Shown here: one piece after another, positions 53,507-63,544 of the stretch
Numbering within the stretch: the stretch's first letter is position 1
Layout of the letters: the number at the start of each line of letters is the position of its first letter
From: Oscillospiraceae bacterium
GTDB lineage: Bacteria; Bacillota; Clostridia; Oscillospirales; Oscillospiraceae
Assembly: GCA_017430455.1 (NCBI GenBank)
Contig: JAFRMX010000009.1
Coordinates: 62,001 to 126,000 of the forward strand
Length of the DNA stretch: 64,000 nt
Reading direction: 5' to 3'
Made by a program: the position numbers and the translations under genes
Notes under the pieces: generated by a model
What the model saw: only the letters and a program-made list of their open reading frames with translations
Told to the model about the DNA's origin: nothing
Databases searched by the model: none

Positions 53507-55504
53507 TTGAACAAGAACATAAAAAGATTATCGGAGCCCAACGCCAGAATGTATCTTATCTTTCTGGCTCTGTTCGCTGCTGCATCTCTCTATTTCGGGC
53601 AGTATTATCTCGCTATAGCCGAGGCCGGAATAATCGTTATCCTCGCAGTATACTCCGCTTTAGTCAGGAGAAAAAAGACAAAACAGCTCGAAGAATTCGT
53701 CGAGTCGGTCACATACAATACAGAGAACGCCAAAGACAGCACCCTTCTCAATTTCCCGCTTCCCATAGCAGTCTTCACTCTTGAAGATTCCAACATTGTC
53801 TGGGCGAATGAGCATTTCTTCAAAATGACGGGCAACACCGGCAGAAGGACAGATATTCATATCTCGGATCTTATGCCCGGATTCTCAGGCAAGTGGCTGA
53901 TGGAGGGGAAGAACATCTATCCCGAGCTCGTGACCATAGAAGGCAAAAAATACCAGGTACACGGAAATATCATACGCTCAGACGAGGAGCACCCCGACAC
54001 CGCCTTTATGGGAATAACCTACTGGGTGGACATGACTGCCTATGACGATATCAAGGTAAAATACGAGAACTCGCTTCCTGTCGTTTTCGAGATCGTCGCC
54101 GACAACTACGCGGAGATGGCGAACAACCAGCCCGACAGGATAAGAAACGATATACGCGACGCGATAGAGGACAAGCTCAGAGCCTTTGCGCAGGAGAATG
54201 AAGGAATAGTCAAGAGGACCGAGAGAGACAGATATATCTTCATTCTGCAGAACAAAGCCTATGAGAAGGTCAAAGAGGAGAAATTCAGGATTCTGGAGGA
54301 TGTCAAGAGCGTCACGAATCCCGCGGGTATCACTGCCAGCCTCAGCATAGGCGTTGGGGTCGGAGGAGATTCTCTTGAGGAGCTCAGCAGCCTCGCGAAT
54401 ACGGCGGCAGAGCTCGCCCTCTCGAGAGGCGGAGACCAGGCGGTCATAAAGAACAAGCTCAATTTCGAGTTCTTCGGCGGCAGGGGAGATGAGGTCGAAA
54501 AGCGCACCAAAGTCAGAACCAGAGTGATCGCCAATACTTATGCCAATCTGATAAAAGACTCAAGCAAGGTCTTCATCATGGGCCACAGCTTCGGAGATCT
54601 GGATTCGCTCGGCGCCTGCGTTGCGGTAAACGTTATCGCGAGGAAATTCGGAGTACCGGCGTATATCATATTCGATAAGAAAAACACTTCATGTCCCGAG
54701 ATGGCTGAGATGCTCCTTTCACATGAAGAATACAAGTCCGTATTTATCAGCAACCAGGAGGCCATGCTCAGAAGCGATGCCAAGACTCTTCTGACAGTCG
54801 TGGATACGAACCGCCCGGAGAAAGTGGAAAATGAGGACATGCTCTTCTCCTGCAGCCGTATCGCCGTCATAGACCATCACAGGGCAGCGGCGACCTCCAT
54901 AAGAAATGCGGCTCTGGCCATCATTGAGCCTTACGCCTCCTCTGCCTGCGAGCTTCTTACCGAAATAATGCAGGAGCTTCTGGAGAAGGATGATATCGAG
55001 CCCTTTGAGGCTGATGCCGTTCTCGCGGGAATCGTTCTCGACACCAAGAACTTCACACTCCGCACAGGCGAGCGCACCTTCGATGCCGCAGCCTATCTGA
55101 GAAGATCCGGAGCGGACACCCTGGAGGTCAAGAAGTTCCTTAAATCCGATATGGAAGACTCGAAGGCCAAATACAGGATACTCCAGAACGCGTCTCTGTA
55201 CCGCGGGATAGCGATCGCCTCGCCTGAGGAAGAAGTGGCCAGAGTGACGGCTGCACAGGCGGCAGACGAGCTTCTGAATATAGCCGGAGTGGAGACCTCG
55301 GTCGTTCTATACAAGCAGGACAGAAAGAGCCCTGTATGCGCTTCCGCGAGGAGCACGGGAGATATAAATGTCCAGCTTATCATGGAAGCTCTCGGAGGCG
55401 GCGGAAACAAGGGCGTGGCCGCTGTTGAGTTCGAGGAGGGCGTAACGGTCCCGCAGGCGCTGAATAGAGTAAAAACTGCAATAGACAATTATTTCGACCA
55501 ATAA
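53507..55504 (+). CDS. gdpP: Cyclic-di-AMP phosphodiesterase GdpP (YybT)
   Basis: Membrane protein that hydrolyses c-di-AMP to pApA, controlling potassium, osmotic and beta-lactam tolerance. 665 residues: two membrane helices (about 15-55), a PAS-like sensory domain (about 75-170), a degenerate GGDEF domain (ends SRGGDQAV near 305), then DHH and DHHA1 domains with GHSFGDLDSLGA near 353, VIDHHR near 455 and GGGGNKGVAAV near the C-terminus. The first DHH motif reads GHSFGDLD rather than the GHxNPDxD of Bacillus, with metal-binding His and Asp kept. TTG start with CCCGGAGGTGCC. rplI follows, the common Bacillota order. Confidence 0.95.
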   Translation: MNKNIKRLSEPNARMYLIFLALFAAASLYFGQYYLAIAEAGIIVILAVYSALVRRKKTKQLEEFVESVTYNTENAKDSTLLNFPLPIAVFTLEDSNIVWANEHFFKMTGNTGRRTDIHISDLMPGFSGKWLMEGKNIYPELVTIEGKKYQVHGNIIRSDEEHPDTAFMGITYWVDMTAYDDIKVKYENSLPVVFEIVADNYAEMANNQPDRIRNDIRDAIEDKLRAFAQENEGIVKRTERDRYIFILQNKAYEKVKEEKFRILEDVKSVTNPAGITASLSIGVGVGGDSLEELSSLANTAAELALSRGGDQAVIKNKLNFEFFGGRGDEVEKRTKVRTRVIANTYANLIKDSSKVFIMGHSFGDLDSLGACVAVNVIARKFGVPAYIIFDKKNTSCPEMAEMLLSHEEYKSVFISNQEAMLRSDAKTLLTVVDTNRPEKVENEDMLFSCSRIAVIDHHRAAATSIRNAALAIIEPYASSACELLTEIMQELLEKDDIEPFEADAVLAGIVLDTKNFTLRTGERTFDAAAYLRRSGADTLEVKKFLKSDMEDSKAKYRILQNASLYRGIAIASPEEEVARVTAAQAADELLNIAGVETSVVLYKQDRKSPVCASARSTGDINVQLIMEALGGGGNKGVAAVEFEEGVTVPQALNRVKTAIDNYFDQ

Positions 55505-55525
55505 AACGGAAAGGAACCGCATACT

Positions 55526-55975
55526 ATGAAAGTTATATTCAATCAGGATGTAAAAGGACAGGCCAAGAAAGGCGAGCTCAAAGAGGTCTCCGACGGATAC
55601 GCGAGAAACTACCTCTTTCCGCGCAACCTTGCCCAGGCAGCAACTGCAGACAACCTGAACAAGTATAAGCTTCAGGAGAAGGCAAAAGCGGCTCAGATCG
55701 CGAAGGAGAAGGCCCAGGCTGAGGAATACGCGAAAAAGCTCGAGGGCGTACAGGTCATTATCAAGGCAAAGTCCGGAGGAAAGGGCAAGCTCTTCGGTGC
55801 GGTCACTTCCCAGGAGATCAGCGACGCCCTGAAGGAGCAGTGCGGAATAGAGATCGAGAAGAACAAGATCGTCCAGTCCGAGCCGATAAAGAGCTTCGGA
55901 AACTATGAAGTAAAGGCGAAACTCGGGTACGAAGTTTCCGGGATCATAAACGTATTGGTCACAGAGGATAAGTAA
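55526..55975 (+). CDS. rplI: 50S ribosomal protein L9
   Basis: 149 residues, two domains joined by a long helix. [34 protein letters not shown] N-terminus (binding to 23S rRNA) and the helix rich in Lys and Ala are clear; [10 protein letters not shown] starts the C-terminal domain. Its TAA overlaps the dnaB ATG. Confidence 0.97.
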   Translation: MKVIFNQDVKGQAKKGELKEVSDGYARNYLFPRNLAQAATADNLNKYKLQEKAKAAQIAKEKAQAEEYAKKLEGVQVIIKAKSGGKGKLFGAVTSQEISDALKEQCGIEIEKNKIVQSEPIKSFGNYEVKAKLGYEVSGIINVLVTEDK

Positions 55976-57321
55976 TGGACGAGCTCTTCACGGGAAAGGT
56001 CCCGCATTCCGCTACGGCAGAGCAGGCTGTTATCGGTTCTGTACTCATAGATCCGCGCTGCGTGCCGGAGGTAATGGAAAAACTCAAAGCAGAGGATTTC
56101 TATATAGAGGTCAACCGCGACCTGTTTGAGACTGTGGCGAACATGTTCGCGTTCGGACAGACGATAGATCCCGTCACGGTGCTTGATCAGATGAAGGTCC
56201 TCGGTTTTAAGCACGACAACGCGGAGACCTATGTCATGGAGCTCATGCGCATGACTCCGACTGCCGCGAACGTCGGCGAATACGCGAAGATAGTCAAGGA
56301 CAAGTCTCTTCTGAGACACCTCGGAGACACGGCGGATGAGATCGGAAAGCTTGTCCGCGAAGAGGGCGGAGAGGCTGACGCCATTTTAGAGCTCTCCGAG
56401 AGAAAGATATACGCGCTCAGGCAGGGCAGAAATATCGCGGGTCTGGTTCCCGTAAGCCAGGTAATACAGACAGTCTACGACGAGCTGGCAGACGCCTCGG
56501 CAGAAGGCGGAAAGCTTCCGGGACTCTCCACGGGACTTCCGGATATAGACAGGACCATCCTGGGCCTCAACAAAGGCGAGTTTATCCTTGTAGCGGCGAG
56601 ACCGGGCATGGGCAAGACGAGTATAGCGCTCAATATGGCGCTGAATGTTGCAAAGAAAGCCGGCAAGGCCGTTGCTGTATTCTCGCTCGAGATGTCGAAG
56701 GAGCAGCTAGTTAAGAGACTTCTGGCCTCCGAGGCTATGGTGCCGCTCCAGAAGCTCCTTACGGGAGATCTTCAGGCGGAGGAGTGGCGCAGGATAACCG
56801 CAGCTGCCCAGACTATCAGCAGGACTGAGATACGCATAGACGACAACCCGGTGCTCACAGTCGCGGATATGAACGCCGCCTGCAGAAGGATCACCAATCT
56901 TGGGCTTGTTGTTATAGACTACCTGCAGCTGATGCAGAGCGCGGGCTCTTCGAACAGCTGGTCCAACGAGAGCCGTACCCAGGCGGTCAGCGATATAAGC
57001 CGTATGATGAAGATCATGGCCAAGGAGCTGAACATCCCGGTCCTCTGTCTGAGCCAGCTGTCGCGCGCCAACGAGACACGCCAGGAGAAGCGGCCTATGC
57101 TCTCGGACCTGAGAGAGTCCGGAGCTATAGAACAGGACGCAGATGTCGTCATAGGCCTCTATATGGACTCCTACTACAATAAGGAGACTGAGAACCCCTC
57201 GCTGGCAGAGGCTATAGTTTTAAAGAACAGAAAAGGCAGGACCGGCACGATCAATCTCACCTGGCTTGCCGAGTATACGACCTTTGTCTCCTACGAAGGA
57301 AACAGAGAGGATGAAAGTTAA
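55975..57321 (+). CDS. dnaB: Replicative DNA helicase DnaB
   Basis: 448 residues; hexameric fork helicase. N-terminal primase-contact domain (PHSATAEQAVIGSVLIDPRC), RecA-like domain with Walker A ARPGMGKTS near residue 209, Walker B LVVIDYLQLM near 315 and LSQLSRANE near 360. Clearly housekeeping, unlike the RepA-like ATPase at 27-28 kb. Its 3' end overlaps tilS by 11 nt. Confidence 0.97.
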   Translation: MDELFTGKVPHSATAEQAVIGSVLIDPRCVPEVMEKLKAEDFYIEVNRDLFETVANMFAFGQTIDPVTVLDQMKVLGFKHDNAETYVMELMRMTPTAANVGEYAKIVKDKSLLRHLGDTADEIGKLVREEGGEADAILELSERKIYALRQGRNIAGLVPVSQVIQTVYDELADASAEGGKLPGLSTGLPDIDRTILGLNKGEFILVAARPGMGKTSIALNMALNVAKKAGKAVAVFSLEMSKEQLVKRLLASEAMVPLQKLLTGDLQAEEWRRITAAAQTISRTEIRIDDNPVLTVADMNAACRRITNLGLVVIDYLQLMQSAGSSNSWSNESRTQAVSDISRMMKIMAKELNIPVLCLSQLSRANETRQEKRPMLSDLRESGAIEQDADVVIGLYMDSYYNKETENPSLAEAIVLKNRKGRTGTINLTWLAEYTTFVSYEGNREDES

Positions 57322-58234
57322 AGAGACCGTTTCAAGATACAGAATGATCCCGAAAGGCTCCAGGGTCCTTGTCGCTGTTTCGGGCGGGGCGGATTCCATG
57401 AGCCTTTTGAACTGGCTTTTCGAGAACAGGGGACTGTATAAAGCAGAGATATATGCTGCCCATTTCAACCACGGATTAAGGGGCGAGGAGTCGGACAGGG
57501 ACGAGAGATTCGTCAGAGGCTTCTGTGAAGAAAAGGGGATCCCTCTCGAGACGGGAGGAGCCGACGTCGCGTCGTATGCCCGGGAAAACGGTCTGGGGAC
57601 CGAGGAAGCTGCCCGGAACTTAAGATACGGATTTCTCGAAAAGACTGCCGAAAAGCTCGGCTGCGACCTCATTGCGACTGCACACAACTCGGACGACAAC
57701 GCGGAGACTGTCCTTTTCAACCTGGCCAGAGGCAGCGGAATGAGGGGCATCTGCGGGATCCCGCCTGTAAGAGGCAATATAATAAGGCCTCTTCTCGGCA
57801 CGACCAGAGCGGAGATCGAGGATTATCTCTGCTCAAAAGGGATAACTTACGTCGAGGACAGCACGAACGCGCTCGACGATTACAGCAGAAACCTTATACG
57901 CCATAAGGTGATGCCTGTACTTAAAGAGATCAACCCCGGTTTTTCTGCCTCGGTTTTGAGAATGGGCACTTTATTGAGAGAGGATGACGCGGTCCTCGAT
58001 GCTCTTGCGGAAGAGCTTATCGAAAATAAAGCAGAGAGCGGTTCTATCCCGATAAAGGCTTTGAAAGAAGCGGGAAAGAGCGTAGGCTGCAGAGCGATAC
58101 GGCATATGTGCCCGGGAAACATCTCGATGGTTCACGCAGAGGCAGTTTATGAGCTCGCAATGACGGGAGGCACAGGGTTTTCGGACATTCCGGGGCTTCG
58201 CGTCAGAAAAGAAAACGGAAGACTGTATTTTTAA
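57311..58234 (+). CDS. tilS: tRNA(Ile)-lysidine synthetase
   Basis: Adds lysine to C34 of tRNA-Ile2 so it reads AUA. 307 residues from ATG 57311, inside the dnaB tail with GGAAACAGAGG upstream; a frame extension to 57266 lies within dnaB. PP-loop VSGGADSMSLL near residue 24, HFNHGLRGEES and ATAHNSDDNAETVLF. Shorter than the E. coli form; C-terminal domain small. AUA-decoding is essential, so the gene should be active. Confidence 0.95.
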   Translation: MKVKETVSRYRMIPKGSRVLVAVSGGADSMSLLNWLFENRGLYKAEIYAAHFNHGLRGEESDRDERFVRGFCEEKGIPLETGGADVASYARENGLGTEEAARNLRYGFLEKTAEKLGCDLIATAHNSDDNAETVLFNLARGSGMRGICGIPPVRGNIIRPLLGTTRAEIEDYLCSKGITYVEDSTNALDDYSRNLIRHKVMPVLKEINPGFSASVLRMGTLLREDDAVLDALAEELIENKAESGSIPIKALKEAGKSVGCRAIRHMCPGNISMVHAEAVYELAMTGGTGFSDIPGLRVRKENGRLYF

Positions 58235-58284
58235 CATTACGTTAAAGATTTTCAGAATATTTTATGAGATTATGAGGACTTGTG

Positions 58285-58824
58285 ATGGAAAAAGACGTTG
58301 AGAGAATTTTACTTAGCGAAGAACAGATCAAAAGCAAAGTGGCTGAGATCGGAGCCGGGATATCAAGAGATTACGCCGGGGAAGAACCGATGTTTGTAGG
58401 GATCCTGAAGGGCTGCTTCATTTTCATGGCGGACCTGATGAGAACAGTCGAAGTCAACTGCTCCATGGATTTCATGGCGGTCTCCTCCTATCAGGGAACG
58501 AACTCCACAGGCGCCGTCAAGATCATCAAAGACTTGAGCGGAATCATAGAGCACAAGCATATCATCCTTGTCGAGGACATACTCGACTCGGGCGTCACTT
58601 TAAACTATATAAAGAACTACTTAAGCGTCAGGAATCCCGCTTCCATCAGGATAGCGACGCTTCTCGACAAACCCGCGAGGAGGAAAGCGGACATTGTGGC
58701 CGATTATTCCTGCTTCGAGGTTCCGGACGAGTTCGTTGTAGGGTACGGGCTCGATTACAACGAAAAATACCGCAATCTGCCATATATAGGCGTTCTCTCA
58801 CCCGAAGTCTACGGAGGAAAATAA
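58285..58824 (+). CDS. hpt: Hypoxanthine phosphoribosyltransferase
   Basis: Purine salvage: hypoxanthine or guanine + PRPP to IMP or GMP. 179 residues from ATG 58285 (GAGGACTTGTG upstream; a GTG one codon earlier also reads). PRPP loop [13 protein letters not shown] near residue 95, [15 protein letters not shown] near 35 and [22 protein letters not shown] at the end. The tilS-hpt-ftsH order is a conserved Bacillota neighbourhood. Confidence 0.96.
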   Translation: MEKDVERILLSEEQIKSKVAEIGAGISRDYAGEEPMFVGILKGCFIFMADLMRTVEVNCSMDFMAVSSYQGTNSTGAVKIIKDLSGIIEHKHIILVEDILDSGVTLNYIKNYLSVRNPASIRIATLLDKPARRKADIVADYSCFEVPDEFVVGYGLDYNEKYRNLPYIGVLSPEVYGGK

Positions 58825-58825
58825 T

Positions 58826-60865
58826 TTGAAACCTAACCGCACGAATCAGAACAAATCAAGAGATATCGGCTTTATAGTCCTTCTCGCGGTCCTGATTATT
58901 GCCACCATCTTCACGGTCAACAACACCGAGGAAGTTGAGAAGACAAAATACTCGGAGATAGTCGACTACTTCGAGCAGGAGAAGGTCCAGAAATTCACTG
59001 CAGAGGACACGAAGCTGACCCTTACCCTCAGACCCGAGCTCGGGGAAGAAGAGGGCAAGACGGTCACCTATGATCTCTACAGTTTCTCGCTCTTCTACAA
59101 CGATCTCTCGGATCTCATACGCGAGCAGCACGACAAGGGAATAATCGAGGAATACGATATTAACGAGGGCTTCGTCGCGCCGTGGTGGCTGAGTTTTGTG
59201 CCGTACCTGATCATCATGATCATCTTTATGGCGCTCTGGTACAGCATGATGAACAGAGCGGGCGGCGCCGCGGGCGGAGTCATGAAATTCTCCAAAGCGC
59301 GCACACGCACCAACGCCGATGGCAAGGACAAGAAGACCTTCAACGATGTCGCGGGCTGTGAAGAGGAGAAACAGGAGCTCGCCGAGATCGTCGACTTCCT
59401 GAAAGACCCGAAGAGATACACCCAGATGGGCGCCAGGATCCCGAAAGGCGTCCTGCTTGTAGGCCCTCCGGGCACAGGTAAGACCCTTCTCGCGAAGGCT
59501 GTCGCGGGCGAGGCCAATGTGCCTTTCCTCTCGATCTCCGGTTCTGACTTCGTCGAACTGTACGTCGGCGTCGGCGCCGGCCGTGTAAGAGACCTCTTCG
59601 AGCAGGCAAAGAAAGCAGCTCCCGCCATAATCTTCATAGACGAGATAGACGCAGTCGGCCGCCAGAGAGGCTCCGGCCTCGGCGGCGGGCACGATGAGAG
59701 AGAACAGACACTCAACCAGCTGCTCGTCGAGATGGACGGTTTCGGAACCAACGAGGGCGTTATAGTCATGGCGGCGACGAACCGCGCAGATATATTGGAT
59801 AACGCTCTGCTCCGCCCCGGCCGCTTCGACAGACAGGTATATGTAGATCTTCCGGATATAAGAGGCAGAGAGGCGATACTCAAGATCCACGCGAGAGACA
59901 AGAAGCTTGCCGAGGACGTGGACCTCAACAGCATAGCCAAGGGCACTCCGGGCTTCTCCGGAGCGGACCTCGAGAACCTGATGAACGAGGCTTCGATCCT
60001 CGCGGTACGGCGCAACCACCGCTTCATAGCTATGGAGGACATCGACGAGGCCATACTTAAGGTCCAGATGGGCCCCGAGAAGAAGACCAGAAAGATGTCC
60101 GAGAAAGCCAGAAAGCTCACAGCCTATCACGAGGCGGGCCACGCCGTCACAGGCAGATACCTCGAGCACGCGGACCCTGTGCACTATATAACGATAATCC
60201 CTAGAGGCAGAGCAGGAGGCTTTACGCTCTTCAGACCCAATGAGGACCTCGAGAACTTCAGATCCAAGAGCGAGCTCTTCGAGAACATAGTCATGTCCCT
60301 CGGCGGGCGCACAGCTGAGAAGCTCTTCCTGGACGACATCTCGACCGGGGCTTCCGGAGATATCCCGCAGGCGAGCGCCATTGCGAGAGATATGGTCATG
60401 AAATACGGCTTCTCCGAAAAGCTCGGCACGATCTCCTACGACGATTCGGGCCACAGCATATTCATAGGCCGCGATTTCGGGCAGACGAAGAGCTACTCCG
60501 AGGAGACCGCGGCGCTCATAGACGAAGAGGTCAAGGCCATATTCGAAGAAGCTACAAAGAAGTGCGAACAGATCCTCACAGAGCACGCGGACCAGCTCAA
60601 GGACATCGCCGAATATCTGCTGATTCACGAGACGATGGACGCCGACGAGTTCAATTACTACTTCGAGCACGGCGAGTTCATGCCTGAGCCTATGAGGCTT
60701 GCCAAGAACGTCAAGAACGACCCGACGATCGAGCGCCCCGCCAAAAAGATCTCGATGACTGAGGGAGCGGAAGGCAAGGAGATAGCAGAGACCGTAGAAA
60801 ATACGGAAAGCGAAAAAACTTCCGAAACTCCGAAAACGGAAGAGGAAAAAGCTCCTGAAGAATAA
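58826..60865 (+). CDS. ftsH: ATP-dependent zinc metalloprotease FtsH
   Basis: Membrane-bound AAA+ protease for membrane-protein quality control. 679 residues. TTG start with GGAGGAAAATAAT. Two membrane helices (about 12-30 and 120-145), Walker A GPPGTGKT near residue 213, Walker [12 protein letters not shown], second region of homology with [19 protein letters not shown], and the zinc site HEAGH near 435. The C-terminal 60 residues are charged Glu/Lys/Thr-rich low complexity. The 604-codon minus-strand frame over it is a shadow. Confidence 0.98.
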   Translation: MKPNRTNQNKSRDIGFIVLLAVLIIATIFTVNNTEEVEKTKYSEIVDYFEQEKVQKFTAEDTKLTLTLRPELGEEEGKTVTYDLYSFSLFYNDLSDLIREQHDKGIIEEYDINEGFVAPWWLSFVPYLIIMIIFMALWYSMMNRAGGAAGGVMKFSKARTRTNADGKDKKTFNDVAGCEEEKQELAEIVDFLKDPKRYTQMGARIPKGVLLVGPPGTGKTLLAKAVAGEANVPFLSISGSDFVELYVGVGAGRVRDLFEQAKKAAPAIIFIDEIDAVGRQRGSGLGGGHDEREQTLNQLLVEMDGFGTNEGVIVMAATNRADILDNALLRPGRFDRQVYVDLPDIRGREAILKIHARDKKLAEDVDLNSIAKGTPGFSGADLENLMNEASILAVRRNHRFIAMEDIDEAILKVQMGPEKKTRKMSEKARKLTAYHEAGHAVTGRYLEHADPVHYITIIPRGRAGGFTLFRPNEDLENFRSKSELFENIVMSLGGRTAEKLFLDDISTGASGDIPQASAIARDMVMKYGFSEKLGTISYDDSGHSIFIGRDFGQTKSYSEETAALIDEEVKAIFEEATKKCEQILTEHADQLKDIAEYLLIHETMDADEFNYYFEHGEFMPEPMRLAKNVKNDPTIERPAKKISMTEGAEGKEIAETVENTESEKTSETPKTEEEKAPEE

Positions 60866-60878
60866 TTTTTAATGCTAT

Positions 60879-60910
60879 AAAAAGAACGGAAGAGATTCCG
60901 TTCTTTTTTT
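60879..60910 (+). terminator. Terminator after ftsH
   Basis: AAAAAGAACGGAA, loop GAGA, TTCCGTTC followed by seven T. Closes the gdpP-ftsH run. Confidence 0.95.
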
Positions 60911-60955
60911 GATCAAACGTATCCGGCGCACTTAGTGCCGTATCAGTTTATATTG

Positions 60956-60984
60956 TTGCCAAGCAAGGGCTTTCGTGCTAGAAT
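60956..60984 (+). promoter_or_regulatory. Promoter for the CapD-like gene
   Basis: TTGCCA (60956-60961), 17-nt spacer, TAGAAT (60979-60984), 37 nt before ATG 61022. Confidence 0.65.
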
Positions 60985-61021
60985 ATTATGATTTTTTATG
61001 CAGTAAACAACAGGGTATTCT

Positions 61022-62932
61022 ATGGATAACAGCATATTCAATAAAAGAAATATAAGAATAGCGGTAGTGGTCATAACGGATATCATCATGACTGCTCTGG
61101 CGAGCGGGCTCGCGGTACTGAGCCGCTGGGATTTCAGCTTCGCGAATGTTCCGCTCAAATACCTGGAACTGTGGCACAGAGTCCTCCCGATACAGATAAT
61201 AATCACGATCGTCGTCTACGCCCTATTCAAGATGTACCGCTTTGTCTGGAGGCAGATCTCAGCGGGCGACGTCATGGAAATGGTCGGGCCCGTGGTACTG
61301 GCCTACGCTCTGTGCGTAGTCGCTGAAGTGCTCATAGGGATCGACGCGGGCTACAGGATGCCTATCTCCGTTATTGTCATCAATTTCCTGTACCAGTTCA
61401 TCTTCGTGATCGGAATGCGCTCTGCCCTCCGCTTTTTAGGCGTTATCCAGAACAGCATCAACAGAAGCAGGCTTGCTCCGGCAGAAAGGATCATGATCAT
61501 CGGCGCCGGAGACGCCGCCAACCAGCTCTTAAGAGAGTATCAGAGCAGCAACAAAGTCGCGGGGCGGGTGTGCTGCCTTATAGATGACAATAGCGTAAAC
61601 CACGGCAAGCGCCTTGAGGGAGTCCCGATCATAGGCGGCAGAGACGCGATAAAAGACGCCGTCAAGAAATATGAGATAACCCAGATAATATTCGCCATAC
61701 CCTCTGCTAGCGCTCTGCAGAAAAAGGAGATACTCGAGATCTGCAAAGACACCGGCTGTCAGGTCAAATCGCTGCCGGGGATCTATCAGCTGGTCAACGG
61801 CGAGGTCTCGATAGAGAAGATCAAAGACGTGGATATAGCGGACCTTCTCGGAAGAGAGCAGGCGCACCTCGACACAGAGATGCTGGACGCTTTCCTGAGA
61901 GACAAGGTCATTCTGGTTACAGGCGGAGGAGGCTCGATCGGAAGCGAGCTCTGCAGACAGATAGCGCCATACGAGCCGAAACAGCTGATCATTCTGGATA
62001 TATACGAAAACAATGCCTACGATATTCAGCAGGAGCTTATAAGAAAATACAGAAATACTCTGAATCTCGCGGTGGAGATAGCCTCGGTCAGAGACAAAGA
62101 CAAGATCGACCTCATTTTCGAAAAATACCGTCCGGAGATCGTTATCCACGCGGCAGCGCACAAGCACGTTCCTCTTATGGAGACCTGCCCGGATGAGGCG
62201 ATAAAGAACAACATATTCGGAACATATAATGTTGCCTCTGCAGCGGACAGGTACGGGGCACAGAAGTTCGTTCTGATCTCGACGGACAAGGCAGTCAATC
62301 CCACGAACCTGATGGGCGCGAGCAAGCGCTTCTGCGAGATGATACTCAACAGCTTCGCGGACAGCAGCACGAGCTTTTCGGCGGTCCGTTTCGGAAACGT
62401 CCTCGGCTCGAACGGCTCCGTAGTACCTCTATTCAAAGCCCAGATACTCGCGGGCGGGCCCGTGACTATTACCGATAAGAGAATTACAAGGTTCTTTATG
62501 ACCGGCGAAGAAGCGACCCAGCTGGTCCTGACCTGCGGAGCTATGGCGAAGAGAAACCAGATCTTCGTGCTCGACATGGGACAGCCTGTGAAGATCATAG
62601 ATATGGCCGAGAACCTGATAAGGCTTTCGGGACATGAGCCTTATACGGAGATCGAGATAATAGAGATTGGCCTGAGGCCCGGTGAAAAGCTGTATGAGGA
62701 GCTTCTTATGCAGACAGGCAATCTCGACAAGACCGAGAACAACAAGATCTTCGTCGAACAGCAGGGCGTCAGATCGAAGGAAGAGCTTGAAAACGATCTG
62801 CGCATCCTTCACAAAGCGATCGACGACAAGGTCTCGAATGAGGAATGCATAGCGCTTATGAAGACACTGGTCCCGACATACAGATCTCCGGTAGAGATAA
62901 ACGATCGCGGGAGGGATGCACCGGACATCTGA
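61022..62932 (+). CDS. CapD-type membrane-bound UDP-sugar 4,6-dehydratase/epimerase
   Basis: 636 residues. Four membrane helices (about 12-140), a first Rossmann-like domain (IIGAGDAANQLL near 158) and a second SDR domain with VTGGGGSIGSELCRQI near 300, HAAAHKHVPLMET near 378, STDKAVNPTNLMGASKR near 420. The usual catalytic Tyr is replaced by Met in NLMGASK, as in PglF-like UDP-GlcNAc 4,6-dehydratases. Makes an intermediate for bacillosamine- or fucosamine-type amino sugars used in capsule, O-glycan or teichoic-acid synthesis. Probably paired with the DegT aminotransferase further on. Confidence 0.92.
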   Translation: MDNSIFNKRNIRIAVVVITDIIMTALASGLAVLSRWDFSFANVPLKYLELWHRVLPIQIIITIVVYALFKMYRFVWRQISAGDVMEMVGPVVLAYALCVVAEVLIGIDAGYRMPISVIVINFLYQFIFVIGMRSALRFLGVIQNSINRSRLAPAERIMIIGAGDAANQLLREYQSSNKVAGRVCCLIDDNSVNHGKRLEGVPIIGGRDAIKDAVKKYEITQIIFAIPSASALQKKEILEICKDTGCQVKSLPGIYQLVNGEVSIEKIKDVDIADLLGREQAHLDTEMLDAFLRDKVILVTGGGGSIGSELCRQIAPYEPKQLIILDIYENNAYDIQQELIRKYRNTLNLAVEIASVRDKDKIDLIFEKYRPEIVIHAAAHKHVPLMETCPDEAIKNNIFGTYNVASAADRYGAQKFVLISTDKAVNPTNLMGASKRFCEMILNSFADSSTSFSAVRFGNVLGSNGSVVPLFKAQILAGGPVTITDKRITRFFMTGEEATQLVLTCGAMAKRNQIFVLDMGQPVKIIDMAENLIRLSGHEPYTEIEIIEIGLRPGEKLYEELLMQTGNLDKTENNKIFVEQQGVRSKEELENDLRILHKAIDDKVSNEECIALMKTLVPTYRSPVEINDRGRDAPDI

Positions 62933-62962
62933 TCAAGAATGCGGAATTAAGAATGAAGAATT

Positions 62963-63316
62963 ATGAATGAGAATGTAATTCTGAATAAAAGCAAAACATT
63001 TGCTTTAAAAATTATAGAATTATACAAATATCTTTGTGAAGAGAAACACGAATATATATTGTCAAAGCAGATTCTCAGATCCGGGACGTCAATAGGTGCG
63101 AATGCCCGGGAAGGCAGCAGAGCCCAAAGCAAAGCAGATTTTCTTTCGAAAATGAGTATTTCATTGAAAGAAGCAGACGAAGCAGCATATTGGCTGGAAC
63201 TTCTTCATGAAAGCTGTTATATAGACAAAGAAAGATTTACCGGTCTTCACAAAGATTGTGATGAACTGATCCGCATCCTGACATCAATCACTAAAACAAC
63301 CAAATCTAATTCCTAA
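62963..63316 (+). CDS. Four-helix-bundle protein (S23 / 23S rRNA intervening-sequence family)
   Basis: 117 residues. ILNKSKTFALKIIELYKYL, LSKQILRSGTSIGANAREG and DFLSKMSISLKEADEAAYWL are the helices of the family first described from intervening sequences of 23S rRNA. AT-rich compared with its neighbours and framed by related AT-rich repeats, so it looks like a small mobile insert in the glycan operon. Function unknown for the family; members are often found as stand-alone inserts between unrelated genes. Confidence 0.85.
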   Translation: MNENVILNKSKTFALKIIELYKYLCEEKHEYILSKQILRSGTSIGANAREGSRAQSKADFLSKMSISLKEADEAAYWLELLHESCYIDKERFTGLHKDCDELIRILTSITKTTKSNS

Positions 63317-63327
63317 TTGAAAAAGTA

Positions 63328-63532
63328 CTTTCATCATTCCGAATTCATAATTCATAATTAAACAAGTGCATTCATCATTCCGAATTCATAATTCTTAATT
63401 GAACAAGTGCATTCATCATTCCGAATTCATAATTCATAATTAAACAAGTACTTTCATCATTCCAAATTCATAATTCCTAATTGAACAACAACATTCATCA
63501 TTCCGAATTCATAATTCATAATTAAAACTAAT
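63328..63532 (+). repeat. Five tandem 41-bp repeats downstream of the four-helix-bundle gene
   Basis: Copies start at 63328, 63369, 63410, 63451 and 63492. Core of each: TTCATCATTCCGAATTCATA followed by ATTCATAATTAAACAAGTG or a close variant. Alternating variants (ATTCATAATTAAAC and ATTCTTAATTGAAC) suggest dimer-wise duplication. The inverted counterpart (GAATTAAGAATGAAGAATTA) lies upstream of the gene at 62943-62962. Confidence 0.92.
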
Positions 63533-63544
63533 TGGGGTTTTCAT

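Noticed and set aside
58856..60670. Minus-strand 604-codon frame over ftsH
   Set aside because: Antisense shadow; no start signals, and ftsH is complete on the plus strand.
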